A stretch of DNA of 64,000 bases from Chloranthus sessilifolius. Taxonomy: Eukaryota > Streptophyta > Magnoliopsida > Chloranthales > Chloranthaceae. The notes beneath the pieces were generated by a model. The model had not been told where the DNA came from, ran no database searches, and was given only the letters and a program-made list of their open reading frames with translations. A program made the translations under genes and the position numbers. Every line of letters begins with the position of its first letter. Positions within the stretch are counted from its first letter, which is position 1. The stretch covers positions 150,863,317-150,927,316 of the forward strand of contig CM037584.1 of assembly GCA_021018995.1 (NCBI GenBank). Direction: 5' to 3'. This document shows, in pieces, positions 23,414 to 35,377 of the stretch.

Positions 23414-25826
23414 TGTTAGGCAAATTCTTAGTGCTTGCTACTGACTTTATTGGAGGCAGTGAAGAATGGGATGAATAAAATCGAGTGAGAATGACAGAGC
23501 AGCAAGCCTAAAATATGCAAAATCCTGCAAGATACAGGGCCTGTTGTAGCAAGTTTTGATAAGTAAGAGTTTGTCCCACAGGGAAATTGATCTTAAGCTC
23601 CAAGGGAGCCATCTTTAGTAGGCTCTCCAGATCTGACTACAGATCTGGCAATCCTAAATGGAAGGTGATTTAAGGTCACTTATTCCTATATTCTTTGGTA
23701 ATCTAATGATTTAACTACAGAAAGGGTTGAGGAGAAGGGTGGAATGTGAGAAAATAAATATAAAAGGGTGAGAAGTATGGTATTAGGTGCAGATCTGATG
23801 GGTTTCATGACTCAAATTCAGATCTACTGCTATAGAAGTCCTATCTAATGACTACATTATCACCACTGAGGAAGAAGAATCTAACTCATTTTTGTGCCAT
23901 GATCCAATCCCTTTATGGCTATAACCTGTCCACTTAATGGTCACAGACTATCCAATTGGGGAATCATGGTCCAAAGATGGGTCAGAACAAGTCCATCATT
24001 GTAAGAACTACTTCATCCAGGCTACAAGCACAAGAATCCATAGGGAACCTCAACCTCTAAGGTGTTGTGTGTAGGGCTAGGCTTGTATGGGAGCATGTTA
24101 GCCCAAACACACAGAACCAGCAAGAGTTTGAGTACAGCCTTAGGTCTAGCTGTCCACTGCTGTATAAAGACTGCAATGATCCAGTCACAAGCCTACAATC
24201 TCTATAACCAAACCAGATCTGCCATCTGATGGTGGGTCTATACAAATACAGGGGAGTTTATCTCTGCACAATCTCTCACAGGACTACAAGCACAAGTACA
24301 GAGAAGAATAATCTGTCTTGGCTCTGTGGATTGGCCTCATCCTAAGCCTATAACCTGTCCACTTAAATGGTCACAGACTATCCCAGAGGCTATCCTCCTC
24401 ACAAAGGACCAAAATAGAACAAGAACATTGCTGTCACCACCATGTTCACAAGGCTACAAGCACAAGTTCCCATGGGGATTTCAGATCTAGTGGATCCTGT
24501 GGTGGGGCTAGGCTTGTATGGGAGCATGTTAACCCAGACACACAGGTCACTTGGATCTAAATAGGTCTCTAAAAATAGTCATCCATTGATCTTAATACAA
24601 CCTATCAATGGAGGATCTCAAGGTAGCAGCCTTATACAGAACAACTCAATCTCAAACTTCAATCCCATACATGTAAAACACCCAATCATGAAATTCCATT
24701 AAATCTAAACCAAATAAGCATACAGAGGCATAGCCATCAATTGCTGGACTATGGAGAGAAGAAAAAGTAAAAGAAATCTACCTAAACCTTCCTAGAAGTC
24801 TACAGCTACTGTAGAAGAAAATCAACAAAATTCTATTCTAAGAGAGAAAAAGCCCCCTAACCCTAAACCAGGCTTAGGTTTATATAGCAGTCAGCTTTGC
24901 GGCGCATTAGGGTTATGAAACCCTAATCTTAACAATGCCACGTGGCCTAATGATGTTCCTTAGATGCCTCGAGGCGCGTGCATGGGAATTGAAGCGTTGG
25001 AAAGCATGCTCTAATTGTTGGAAGTTCCCAGAATGTCCTCTGAAAAAGTGAGGGAGAGTTAGAGTTCAGAGCCTCGCCAGGTAACACTGGTTTCCAAGAC
25101 GGTCGCGTGGTAGCATGGTCTTCGCGAGATTGGATCAACTTAAAATTCTAGCCGTCGCCAAATTGTCTTAACTGCAGCTGAAGCAGTCACGCGATTGAAT
25201 CCTCGCTGGATTGCTCTGGTCCTCGTGGGGTTGCACTTTCCTTCTAAATGGCACGGGAATCGCGCAAGAAGTTTGTTTCTCAATGGATCTTCGCGAGGAC
25301 ATGTGGTGCATTGGTCTCTGAACTGCGCGATAAGTTTTTTGAAGTTTTGCATCCCGTGGCCACTGCGCGATGCACAGAATTACCTGGAGCTCTCTCTCCT
25401 CAGCTGATCTGAGTGAACTGCGTGAGGCTTGAGAGCTGCTTTCTTGAGCCGCGCGAGACTGTGAGAGCATTTATATTTAAGCTTCGCGAGAGCTGCGCGA
25501 AGTGTGATTCTGCAACTCTTTTGTCACTGAACTACGCGAGAATAGTGCGGACAGTTGGTGTAAAGCCTTGGTAACTCGCGAGGACTACGCAAGGCTTAAT
25601 TTCTGAATCCTTTGAAGCTTGTGAAAGCTGTGCGAGGTTCAATTCTTGTCTGGATTCATCTTTCATTCTTCTGAGGGGCTTCTGGGGCAAAAGTGGGCTC
25701 CTTAACAGGGTTCAGGCATTATTGTAGCTGCTGTTTATTACCTACGAAAATGAATTAACACACATTTATTAGATGGCTGAGGGTCTAACAGAGGCTAAGT
25801 TAAGGGGTGAAAAGTGGTACTTTTCA
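23414..25826 (-). repeat. Athila copy 1 3' LTR
   Basis: 2.4 kb, TG...CA, collinear with 35378-37799. The minus strand has a TATA-like TATATAAA at 24879-24886, followed by the leader-type sequence. The block 25070-25630 is rich in CGCG motifs. Positions 23900-24560 hold internally repeated phrases such as 'gctaggcttgtatgggagcatgttagcccagacacaca' (about two to three diverged copies). Confidence 0.9.
25070..25630. repeat. CGCG-motif array in 3' LTR
   Basis: About fifteen TCGCG, GCGCGA and CGCGAG-type motifs spaced 20-50 bases apart, upstream of the TATA-like box in the transcriptional sense of the element. The array is shared with the other LTR at 37030-37590. Confidence 0.8.
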
Positions 25827-25834
25827 TATCTTAA

Positions 25835-25848
25835 CACACCCCCAAACC
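25835..25848 (-). other. Athila copy 1 polypurine tract
   Basis: The minus strand reads TTTGGGGGTGTG shortly before the 3' LTR. The same tract adjoins the type-B LTRs at about 38020-38030 and 38335-38345. Confidence 0.65.
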
Positions 25849-25849
25849 T

Positions 25850-27724
25850 AATCTTTGCTAGTCCCTTAGCAAAGCTATACAAAAAATATATATATACAAA
25901 AATTAAATGCCACTTTCGTAGGGAGCACGGATACATTTAGCATATGTACCATACCTTTTAAACCCCTAGGTGATCCCTAGGGGAGGAGTGAAGTCTCCTG
26001 AGGGTTTTTAGTGAAGATACCCACAAACTTCTCAATAAAACAGTTAACAGTAGTGTAAAATTATCAAGTTAGCAGTCAAAAAATAGAGTATCAGTTCACC
26101 CTTGAATCAGTAAAAATGTAGGGAATTTAAATACATTGGCTGCACAGATGTTTAAGCAACATAAACTTCATATGATAGCACAGCATTTCCAATCAGTTTG
26201 CAACAGGGGAAACTACACATGTGTGTCAGCACTGAGCTCATCATTAAATTAAAAATTAGGTTGTAGGTCATGCCCAATGCATTCCATATCGGACCCAAAA
26301 CTCTCCAGGGCATACTTCTCATAAAGAACTTTTGAGGGTTTCATTGTCTCTCAAGCTCAAGAGCAGTTACATCCCCCAAATGGGTCTGTAAGCATGAGCA
26401 TAGGCATAGCATTTAAGCTCTGGCATCATTGGCAGATTTTCACCATTTATTGGACAACTCTTTGTCTCTTCATAACAGCTCATTCAACTTTGGATCACAA
26501 GGGCTTTAACTGGGTTGTAATGTGGCTTATGGTTTTTGGGTTATATAACAAATTGGAGGGTTGAAAAGGGGTTTGAAATTGAGAAATCAGTGGGTGAAGG
26601 AGGTGATTCATGACTTCACCTTCTTTAAGTCAGCTCCTTTCATCTTCTTTAAAAATTTCATATCTGAAGTGATCAGTTTCTCCTCTTGTTTGATTTATTT
26701 CCAATGAATGTTTCCTCTTAATTCCATTCTTACTCCTCTTTATTATTGTTTTCTTTTCTTTCTGATGCAGTTTTCTTCTTTTCATTTCTTTTTGTTTTTG
26801 CTTTGATGAATTGCCACCTTTTTCCTCAGTTGTTGCACTGCTAGAACTTCAGATAATTCTCATCCACTCATTTAATGTTGACCCTAGCTAGTCCATCTTT
26901 AACTCTTTCTCCTTTACCTTCTGAATTCTCAGAGTGAGGGTAAGGTTAAGTCAGATCCATAGGCTTAGGTACAAATATTCAGGTGTGTTTTGAAGAAAAT
27001 TGGACTTTGAAGCTCAAGGAGTGTATGAAAAAGGGCAGTTGCTTTAGGGTTTGGTCTGTTTGCGCTCAAACTATTCAAGAGAAGGCCTTGATCCTTTCCT
27101 AAATGTCAATGAGTGTTGTCAGTTGTTTCAACTTGGAGTTACCTAACTTCTAGTGAGCACATTGACTCAACCAGTCCTTAAGGCTAGAAGAAATTTGCCT
27201 CAATCACTCCTCAAAAAAAAATATTTTGTAGGCCCAATTCTCACTGGTTATGGTCTTCCTTTGAACTTTTAATTATGTCCTTACCTTTTTCTTTCTTCAA
27301 TGATTCATTAAGTGCTGATACCAGTGATTTTTCTTGGTGTTCTCATCATGGAAATGTGAAATTTTAGAAATTTACAATGTCTAAAGATCAGCAAAAAGTT
27401 TAAAATTCCTTAATTTTCATAATTCATAGGTGAACACAGCTTCATTTCTATGTTGCTCACATGATTCTACTGCACTTTAAGTTAACTATGTTATTGGCAG
27501 ACCTACCTGCCACACCCCCAAACCTATGAGGAGCATTGTCCTCACTGGTTCAGAGGTGAGAACAAAAGGTAGAATCTAGGGAAATATACAGACATAAACA
27601 CAGAAGAAGAGAGAGAAATAAAAATCCAAAACTGAACAGTAAGGAACTAAAAGAAAACTTTCATTAACAGAAAAAAGAAAATAAGACAAAAAGATGGAAA
27701 AGGAAAAGACAAAATGGGGATGAG
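25850..27724 (-). mobile_element. Athila copy 1 spacer between env-like region and 3' LTR
   Basis: AT-rich and without a supportable reading frame. The outermost ~170 bases are homologous to 38018-38195 and, inverted, to 38226-38355. Confidence 0.75.
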
Positions 27725-28299
27725 TCAAGGTGTAGCCGGGGGAGGGTATGAGGAAGATGGAGGGGGAGATGCAGGTGGAGCCCTTTTTCGCTTCTTCTTC
27801 TCTCTCTTCTCTCTTTTTCTTATCTTCCTTGGCGAGGATTCACTGGACCTCGTCATACTCATCCCAGAGAAATTGCAAGGGGTCCGGCTCCTTAGGCGGT
27901 GGGGGATCGTCCCAGATGGGGAAAATTTTGATTGGGAAACCGAAGGGGCCGTCATCCACCATTTGGGTGAGGAGGTATGGACTTTTAGGGTTAAAAGAGG
28001 AGGAATGAGATGAAAAGGGACTGCTGGCCGCTTAAAAAGAAAAGGACGAGGGAACATGAATCGGCATAGTTGAAATGGCGCCCCTTTTCAAACCTGGCAA
28101 TAAATGCAGGCTATTTGGGGAAAGAGGAAACACACACTGGCTCTTTGGAAAGGAGAAGGAGCATTGAATGAATGTCCAAAGAGAGGTGAGGTGCTGCCGG
28201 GTCCTTTTTGGGAGACTTTGAAGTTTTGGCCTTTTTAGGGGAGGGCGCTGCAGGGTCCTTGTCCTTCCCTTTTCTCTTTTGTGCATATTTTGGGGCCAT
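27725..28299 (-). pseudogene. Env-like region of Athila copy 1, fossil
   Basis: Begins at 28299 with a basic, proline- and lysine-rich start (MAPKYAQKRKGKDKDPAAPS, then KKAKTSKSPKK), typical of the extra frame of Athila elements. It ends in a Glu/Arg/Lys- and proline-rich tail. No transmembrane segment is evident. Only the ends of the family's usual frame are recognisable; it is short and degenerate. Confidence 0.5.
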
Positions 28300-28560
28300 A
28301 GCTAACTCTGTCTCTGGGCATGAGCAAATGGAGACTGAGACCTAGGGTTTGGTTTGATTTGACGCACAGGGCACCTCAAGATCTCTAAGCAGAGGGCAAT
28401 GGATGAGGGTGATGCTAGGAACACTTGGAGAGATTTGTGGAGTGAAGGATGAGCTGTAAGAGTGAGGCTGGAGGAGAGAGGGGAGAGAGTGCTAGGAGCT
28501 AGGGTTTCGGAGAGTGAAGAAATGAAAGAGATAATGAGAGAAGGGCAAAGCGCGGGGTTG
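28300..28560 (-). mobile_element. Athila copy 1 spacer upstream of env-like start
   Basis: Short noncoding stretch between the CGCG array and the env-like start codon. Confidence 0.5.
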
Positions 28561-29105
28561 AAATACTTATCGCGAAGCTCGGCGCACTTTTGATCCACTG
28601 GTTGCGGGGTTAGGAATGAACCTAGCGAAGGTTTGGATTAAATCTAGACTATGCGACAATCTCTAGAGTTGTCCTTGGAACGCGCGACAGACTGAGATGA
28701 ATTCATGTGAATTGCGTGAGCGGTTCCTAAGGTTCTATTTGGATTGTGCGAAAAGCTCTGAGGTTCATTTGTAATCTCACGACATACGTAGAAGCTCGCG
28801 ACAGTAAATGGAGTCTTTCTGTGGAATTGCGCGAGAGTCTCCCAGATTACCATGTGAACCTCGCGACAGATTAATAATCGCACGATGAATACTAAACAGG
28901 TTAATGTGGACCGCGCGAGAGGTTCGCTGGTGTAAAGGAATCGCGCGACAGCAAATTTATGGCTCTATGTGAATCTCGCGACAGCAAATGGAATGTGTCC
29001 ATGAGAACTGTGCGAACTCCTCTCAGACTTACTCTTTAACCTCGCGAGAGCTGTTGAATCTCGCGATAGTCTCCCAGACTTTCACTTTAGACCCAGCGAC
29101 AGTAA
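28560..29105. repeat. CGCG-motif array in Athila internal spacer
   Basis: About seventeen motifs on the + strand: CTCGCGACAG, TTGCGCGAGAG, CCGCGCGAGAGG and decayed forms such as CTCACGACA, TTGCGTGAG and TGTGCGAA. Spacing is about 25-40 bases. It lies between integrase and the env-like region. Confidence 0.82.
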
Positions 29106-29439
29106 GGTATAAAACAAAGAGCGTGTGCTCTCTGTTCTGCCCCTTTGCTTGATGGCTTGTGGTTGGATCTAGGGCATGACTCTCTCCTACGGCTACCTCT
29201 TAGACATATGTAAACTCAGATATTCACTCAAAAATGATCTCCCACAATAGGCATTCAATCAGAAGCAAGTAATCCAAAAGTAGTAAGAATTAAATCATGC
29301 ATCAAAAGCTTAAAACATAGATAGGTCAAAATTCAGATAAGGCCACTAGCTAATCCTAGAGAAAAGAAACTAAATAAAGCAATCAAAATCAACCAAAAAC
29401 TAAGTACACATAATACAGTAATGATACACCTGTGGAATT

Positions 29440-30690
29440 AGTTTGAAGAAGGATCCCCTTGATAGTGAATGGTGTCCAAAAGGTCGGCAGGTTTCTCAAA
29501 ACAAAGCTTAAGCCGCTGACCATTCACTTTCAAGAGTCTCCCAGACTTAGGATCCTTGATTTCCACAAAACTAGATGGGGAAACATGCATGACAATGTAA
29601 GGACCTTCCTATCTGGATTTCAATTTGCCTGGAAAAATTTAAGTTTGGAGTTAAACAACCAAACCTTATTACCACCATTGAAACTCTTTCGCAACAGCCC
29701 TTTGTCAAAGAAAGCTTTGGACCTTTCCTTGTAGATCCTGGCATTGGCATATGCATCCATCCTTAGTTCTTCCAATTCCGACAAATTGCAAAGAACTCGT
29801 GATGACCAAATTTAAATGTTTGATGGCCCAATAGACCTTGTGTTCTAACTCCACTGGGAGATGACAGGCCTTGCCATAAACCATTCTGAATGGGGACATA
29901 CCAATGGGAGTCTTATAGGCAGTCCTATAAGCCCACAGTGCATCATTAAGCTTGTCAGCCCAATCCTTCCTATCAATCCTCACAGTCTTATCAAGGATAT
30001 GCTTGATCTCCCTATTTGAAATTTTAACTTGCTCACTGGTTTGTGGGTGGTAAGGAGTAGCAATCCTATGGGTGACAGAATATTTCTTGAGCAAGCTCTC
30101 AAAATTTCTCTTACAAAAATGGCTCCCCCCATCACTAATAATGGCTCTAGGGGTGCCAAATCTGGAGAAGATATTCTGCTTTATGAACTTGAGGACAACC
30201 TGATTATCATTAGTTCTAGTAGCAATGGCCTCTACCAATTTGGAAACATAGTCCACTACCACTAAGATGAAATGAAAACCATTTGAAAGAGGAAAGGGGC
30301 TCATAAAATCAATGCCCCACACATCAAATAGTTCAACAACAAGGATGGGCTGTAGAGGCATTGAATTTCATTTGGACAGCCCTCCTAATCTCTGACATCT
30401 TTCACAGGCCTTACAGTGTATATGGGCATCTCTGAAAAGAGAAGGCCAATAGAAACCACACTGCAGTACTTTGTCAGTTGTTTTTCTCCCACTAAAATGA
30501 CCCCCACAGGCATTTTCATGGCACATGACCAGAATACTGGGGATATCACTTTCGAGGATACATTTCGAATGATTTGGTCTGCACAATACTTGTACAGGCA
30601 AGGTTCCTCCTAGAAAAAGAATTTGACCTGTGAGAAAAGCAGGGTCTTTATCCATTTTTGTCCAATGGGAAGGGGTCTTGCCTATAACTA
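29440..30690 (-). pseudogene. Athila copy 1 integrase region, fossil
   Basis: The zinc-binding part (CGGHFSGRKTTDKVL, HCKACERCQRLG) is followed by the catalytic core ([45 protein letters not shown]). The tail is rich in basic residues. The catalytic acid positions of the core are in the usual places. Downstream, 29440-29700 is homologous to 21950-22240 of copy 2. Confidence 0.9.
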
Positions 30691-32110
30691 GATAGTTGAC
30701 AATATGTGCATACCAAGGAACTAAAGATTGGATGGCAAACAGTTGCTCATCCAGGAAGACATCATTTGTAATGAGGTCATCAACACCTATTTCCAACATA
30801 ATTCTGGACAAGTGGTCAGCCACCATATTTTCTACCCATTTCTTGTCTTTGATTTCGATGTCAAACTCTTGCAACAGGAGTATCCATCTAATCAATCTAG
30901 GCTTTGTATTCTTTTTGGACAGCAGGTACTTTAATGCTGAGTGGTCAGTGAAGATGACAATTTTAGACCTAAGTAGGTAAGGTCTAAACTTGTCCACAGT
31001 GAAAACCACTGCCAGAAGCTCTTTCTTAGTGGTTGTGTAGTTCAGCTGAGGTTCAGCAAGTGATTTGCTGAGATAAGCAATGACCACCTACAGCTTGTCT
31101 TTTCTCTGGCCCAAGATAGCACCTATCGCCAAGTCAGATGCATCACAAATCAACTCGAAGGGCAAGGTATAGTCAGGTGTTTGAAGTACAGGAGCAGAAG
31201 TGAGGTAACTTTTCAAAGTTTCAAAAGCCTTCAGACATTCAGCAGAGAAGTCAAAGGGCACATCCTGACAGAGTAGGTGGCACAATGGCTTGGCAATTTT
31301 GCTGAAGTCTTTGATAAACCTCCTGTAAATTTCAGCATGCCCAAGGAATGATCTGATTTGCTTGACTGTTCTTGGAGGGGGCAAATTTTTAATGAGGTCA
31401 ACTTTTGCCTTGTCTACCTCAATCCCATCTTTAGAGACTACATGGCCCAACACAATTCCCTGTGTTACCATGAAGTGACTCGTCTCCCAACTTAAGATCA
31501 AATTGGTCTCTTCACATCTCCGTAGTTTTGATGGAGGTGTTGTAGATATTGGTCAAAGCTATCCCCATAAACTGAAAAGTCATCCATGAAAATTTTCAAG
31601 AATTTGTCAATCATATCAGAAAAAATGGCATACATACACCTCTGAAAGGTGGCTGGGGCATTACACAGTCCAAAAGGCATCCTTCTGTAAGTAAAGGTGC
31701 CAAAAGGACAAGTAAAAGTAGTTTTCTCTTGATCCAAAGGGTGCACAGGGATCTGGTTCTACCCTGAGTACCCATCAAGAAAATAGTAAAAAGCCTTCCC
31801 AGCCAACTTATCCAAAATTTGATCAATAAAAGGGAGAGGGAAGTGGTCTTTTCTGGTCTTGGAGTTGAGTTTTTGATAATCGATGTAAATTCTCCAGCCA
31901 GTGGTCTCCCTGGCTGGTCTCAACTCTCTAGACTCGCTTGTGATTACTGTTATGCCAGATTTCTTGGGTACCACCTGGATTGGTGCCACCCATTCAAAAC
32001 CAAAGATCGAGTAAATTACCCCAGCATCTAGCAACTTAATAATTTCTTTCAGGACTACCTCCTACATGTGAGGATTAAGTTTCCTCTGCATTTCCCTAGA
32101 GGGTGATGAG
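30690..32110 (-). pseudogene. Athila copy 1 reverse transcriptase-RNase H region, fossil
   Basis: Reverse transcriptase landmarks: LDAGVIYSIFGFEWVAPIQV, GWRIYIDYQKLNSKTRKDHF, PFGLCNAPATFQRCM and the catalytic FMDDFSVYG box. RNase H follows (FELICDASDLAIGAILGQR, YTTTKKELLAVVF, FTDHSALKYLLSKK, NMVADHLSRI). All match Athila elements. Confidence 0.92.
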
Positions 32111-33255
32111 CCCTCCTCCAGATGAGTCCTATGCATATAGATTGATGCATCAATTCCTCCCAGATCAGCAATGGTCCAGCCAATTGCTTTCTTGTGCTTC
32201 CTCAGAACTGTTAGCAATTTCTCCTCTTGCTCACTAGTTAGAGAAGAGGAGATAATCACAGGAAGTTTTTCTTCTTTCTCGAGGAAAGCATATTTTAATG
32301 TCTCTGGCAACTTCTTGAGCTCCAGATCAGGGGCTTGTTGTATGGATGGCAGGATTGGTGTATTGTTGATTGGAGGAAGGGGCAACAATGTAGGTTTCCA
32401 ATTGGAACGCTGCACTAAGCCAATAGAAGACCTCACTGGGGGTATGTCTTCTGGCATTAAAGCTAGGCTTTCTTCCGCCACCATGTTCCAAACTTTAGTT
32501 AAATCAGTGGCAATGTTGCTCCACTCTAGTAGAGTGAGCAATTCTTCTTCAACAATTTCTTCTAGTACATCCACTGCAAAGCATTCCTCATTGTCCAGCT
32601 GAGGGTACTTTGCGCTGTTGTACACATTAAGCTCAACTTTCATATGTCCACAAGTGACCTCCATGATCCCAGACCTGCAATGAATGCATGCATTGGCAGT
32701 AGCCAAAAATGGTCTACCCAGGATGACAGGTATCGGGGATGTACTCTTGTTAGAACCCATATCCAAAACAAGGAAGTCTGCAGGGTAGAAGAACTTGTCT
32801 ACCCCCACTAGGACATCCTCAACCACTCCCATGGGTCTCCTCTCAGACCTATCAGCCATCAAGAGAACAATGGGGGTGGGCTTAAGCGTCCCCAAACCTA
32901 ACTGCTGATATACACTATATGGCAGCAGGTTAACACTTGCTCCAAGGTCTAAAAGGGCCCTTCCAATCGTGTGGTCACCTATAATACAGGGAATAGTGGG
33001 TATCCCTTGGTCTTGCAACTTTTCAGTTATTGTCATAGTTAATACAGAATTAACTGTATCGGTTGCAAAAACCTTTTTGGACAAATGGCCTCTGGCTTTC
33101 CTTTTCTGAGTACAGAGGTCTTTCAGAAACTTTGCATAGGCTGGGACCTGTCGGATTGCATCAAGCAGAGGTAAATTTATTTTGACCTGCTTAAAGGTCT
33201 CCATCATTTCCTCGATCTGTGCCTGACCCTTATCAAAAGGGGCAGGGCCACTCAA
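32111..33255 (-). pseudogene. Athila copy 1 protease region, fossil
   Basis: The protease reads IPCIIGDHTIGRALLDLGAS, VNLLPYSVYQQLGLG, ADRSERRPMGVVEDVLVGV, FLVLDM and PVILGRPFLATANA. DLGASVNL with this context is the Athila-type active site. An acidic linker leads into reverse transcriptase (HRTHLEEGSSPSREMQRKLN). Confidence 0.9.
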
Positions 33256-33318
33256 AGCTTGAGGAAATGGCAGCTGAGGTTCTGCTGGTTCCTCAGCTGC
33301 AAGCCTATGGCTGAACTT

Positions 33319-35103
33319 TTATTTTTTTCTTTTTTCTATTTTTATCTCCTGCTGAGGTTCAACTACAACCTCTTTATTTTTCCCATGTTGAAGGGTAGCA
33401 AGCAGTTCTTTACTCTGTGCCCTAACAAAATCCGTATCACTTTCATTTGACACTTCCTTGGGAATGACCTCTCCCTGTTCTTTTCCCACCTGGTAGTCTA
33501 CCAGCTTGCTAGATCTTAAGGCTGTAATGGCATTGGCCCCCTCAAAATTTGAGGAGCCTTCTCCGATGGAATACTGGCCCATTGGGTTGGCTACTGGTTG
33601 GCTTGGCAACCTGCCCTCCTCTCTCTTAGCCAGAGCATTGGCTATTTGGCCATGCTGTTCTTTTATTTTCTTAATGCTTTGGCTGTGAGAAGTCATAGTC
33701 TGATTTAAGGGTCCAAGGCTTTACAATTGGGCTAAAACCTGGTCCTCGAAAGAAGCACTTCGGGGCTGAGGTGGGAGAACTACAAACTGATTTTGTTGTT
33801 GGGGCTGCTGTTGTTGGAAATTCGACCTTTGGGCATAACCCTGGTTAAACTGCTGCTGTGGCCTTTGAGGTAAGGCCAACATCTGTTGGGGCTGCATATA
33901 ATTGTCTTGCCTCCACCTCAAATTTGGGTGGTCTCTCCACTGGTAACCAACATTTTGGTTCTGGTATCCATATGGTTGTTTATTGTAGCTACCAGATTGT
34001 TGGTGTCCAAAAGATTGGGTAGCAACAACTTGCTCCATTATAAACTCAGGGTATTGCCCTGCAAATGGACATTCTTCTACTGTGTGCTGTGGGGATTGGC
34101 ATATCAGACATGCCTCCATCACTTATGCAGTCATTCTGGGCTGAACCACAAGCAAGAGTTTATCAAATCTTTCAGTAAGATTGGCCATCTACATTCTCAG
34201 GTCATCATTTCCCCTAACTTCATACAGCTTTCCTTTAGAAGTGTCAGCCACCCCCAGCCTAGGAGAAGGTTCTTGAACGGTTCTGAATGAGGACATCTTC
34301 TGGAAAACATTTTCACTTATGACTTCAAACAAGTCCCATCCCTCATCAGCTGTTTTATGCATGTATGTTCCACCACAAGAGGCATCTACCATGTCTCTGC
34401 TCTTCTCATCTATCCCATTGTAGAAGCTCTAGACAAGCTGCCAGTCAAGGATCTTGTGGTGGGGACATTGCTTGAGCATCTCCTTAAATCTATCCCAAAG
34501 ATTGGTTAAAATCTCGGGCTTGGACTGGGCAAAAGAAAGTATGCCTTTCCTCAACTGGCTGGTTTTGGTTTCTGGGAAAAATTTAGACAAAAATCTAGTT
34601 TGGAGGTCTTTCCAAGTAGTGATACTGTTGTTTGTGAGAGTGGACAACCAGGTGCTGGCCCTGTCCTTTAGGGAGAAAGGAAAGAGCCTTAGCCTAGTGA
34701 CTTCTGGTCCAAAACCAGCAATGGAAAATGTTGTGCACAGGGCTAAGAACTGGTCAATGTGCTTGTAAGGGTCTTCCTTGCTAAGCCCATGGAAAGAGGG
34801 AAGCATTTGGATGATGGAAGTTTTGATCTCATAATTACCCTAAACATCTGGGAATTGAATGCTGAATGGAGAATTGTAATCATCTGGAGCATTCAATTCC
34901 TTCAATGTTCTAGGTTGCTCTTCACCCATAATTGTTGTCTCTATTTCAATAGGGGGCTCAACTGTGGTGTGTCTGTGCCTTCTCAGTCTTCTACCCCTTT
35001 CAATTTCAGGGTTAGCAGGCTCTAAATTAGGATTGAGAGATCTCCTTCCTAACATGCACACACACCACCAGCAAGGGAAACAGTTCGCAAGCACATTGCA
35101 CAA
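33319..35103 (-). pseudogene. Athila copy 1 gag region, fossil
   Basis: Gag landmarks are FHGLSKEDPYKHIDQFLALC, WLSTLTNNSITTWKDLQTRF, LRKGILSFAQ and the zinc knuckle CLICQSPQHTVEEC. A Gln/Asn/Pro-rich stretch (33720-33950) and a lysine/glutamate-rich tail follow. Domain order and spacing are normal for Athila. The region is broken. Confidence 0.88.
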
Positions 35104-35353
35104 TAGAAAATGACTACTATCCTAATTAACTGCTTATGGAATCTTCAAAGGAGAAATAAACTGAGGTTTTGAAGGTTAGAGAAGTGCAAACAGAGGTAGC
35201 TAAACTCTCAATGCAATTCCAGTCTCCTTCTCTGCTATGGTCCAGATCTGCAAGAAAAATTCCACATGTAAATCAGCAGTATCAATTATTCACAAGTGCA
35301 GCTACCAAAGAATAAAGAATACAAAAATTCTAGAGTCTACTATTAGATTAGGA

Positions 35354-35371
35354 TCCCCGGCAACGGCGCCA
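35354..35371 (-). other. Athila primer-binding site (Asp tRNA type)
   Basis: The minus strand reads TGGCGCCGTTGCCGGGGA, the standard Athila primer site, six bases inside the 5' LTR. Confidence 0.93.
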
Positions 35372-35377
35372 AAAACT

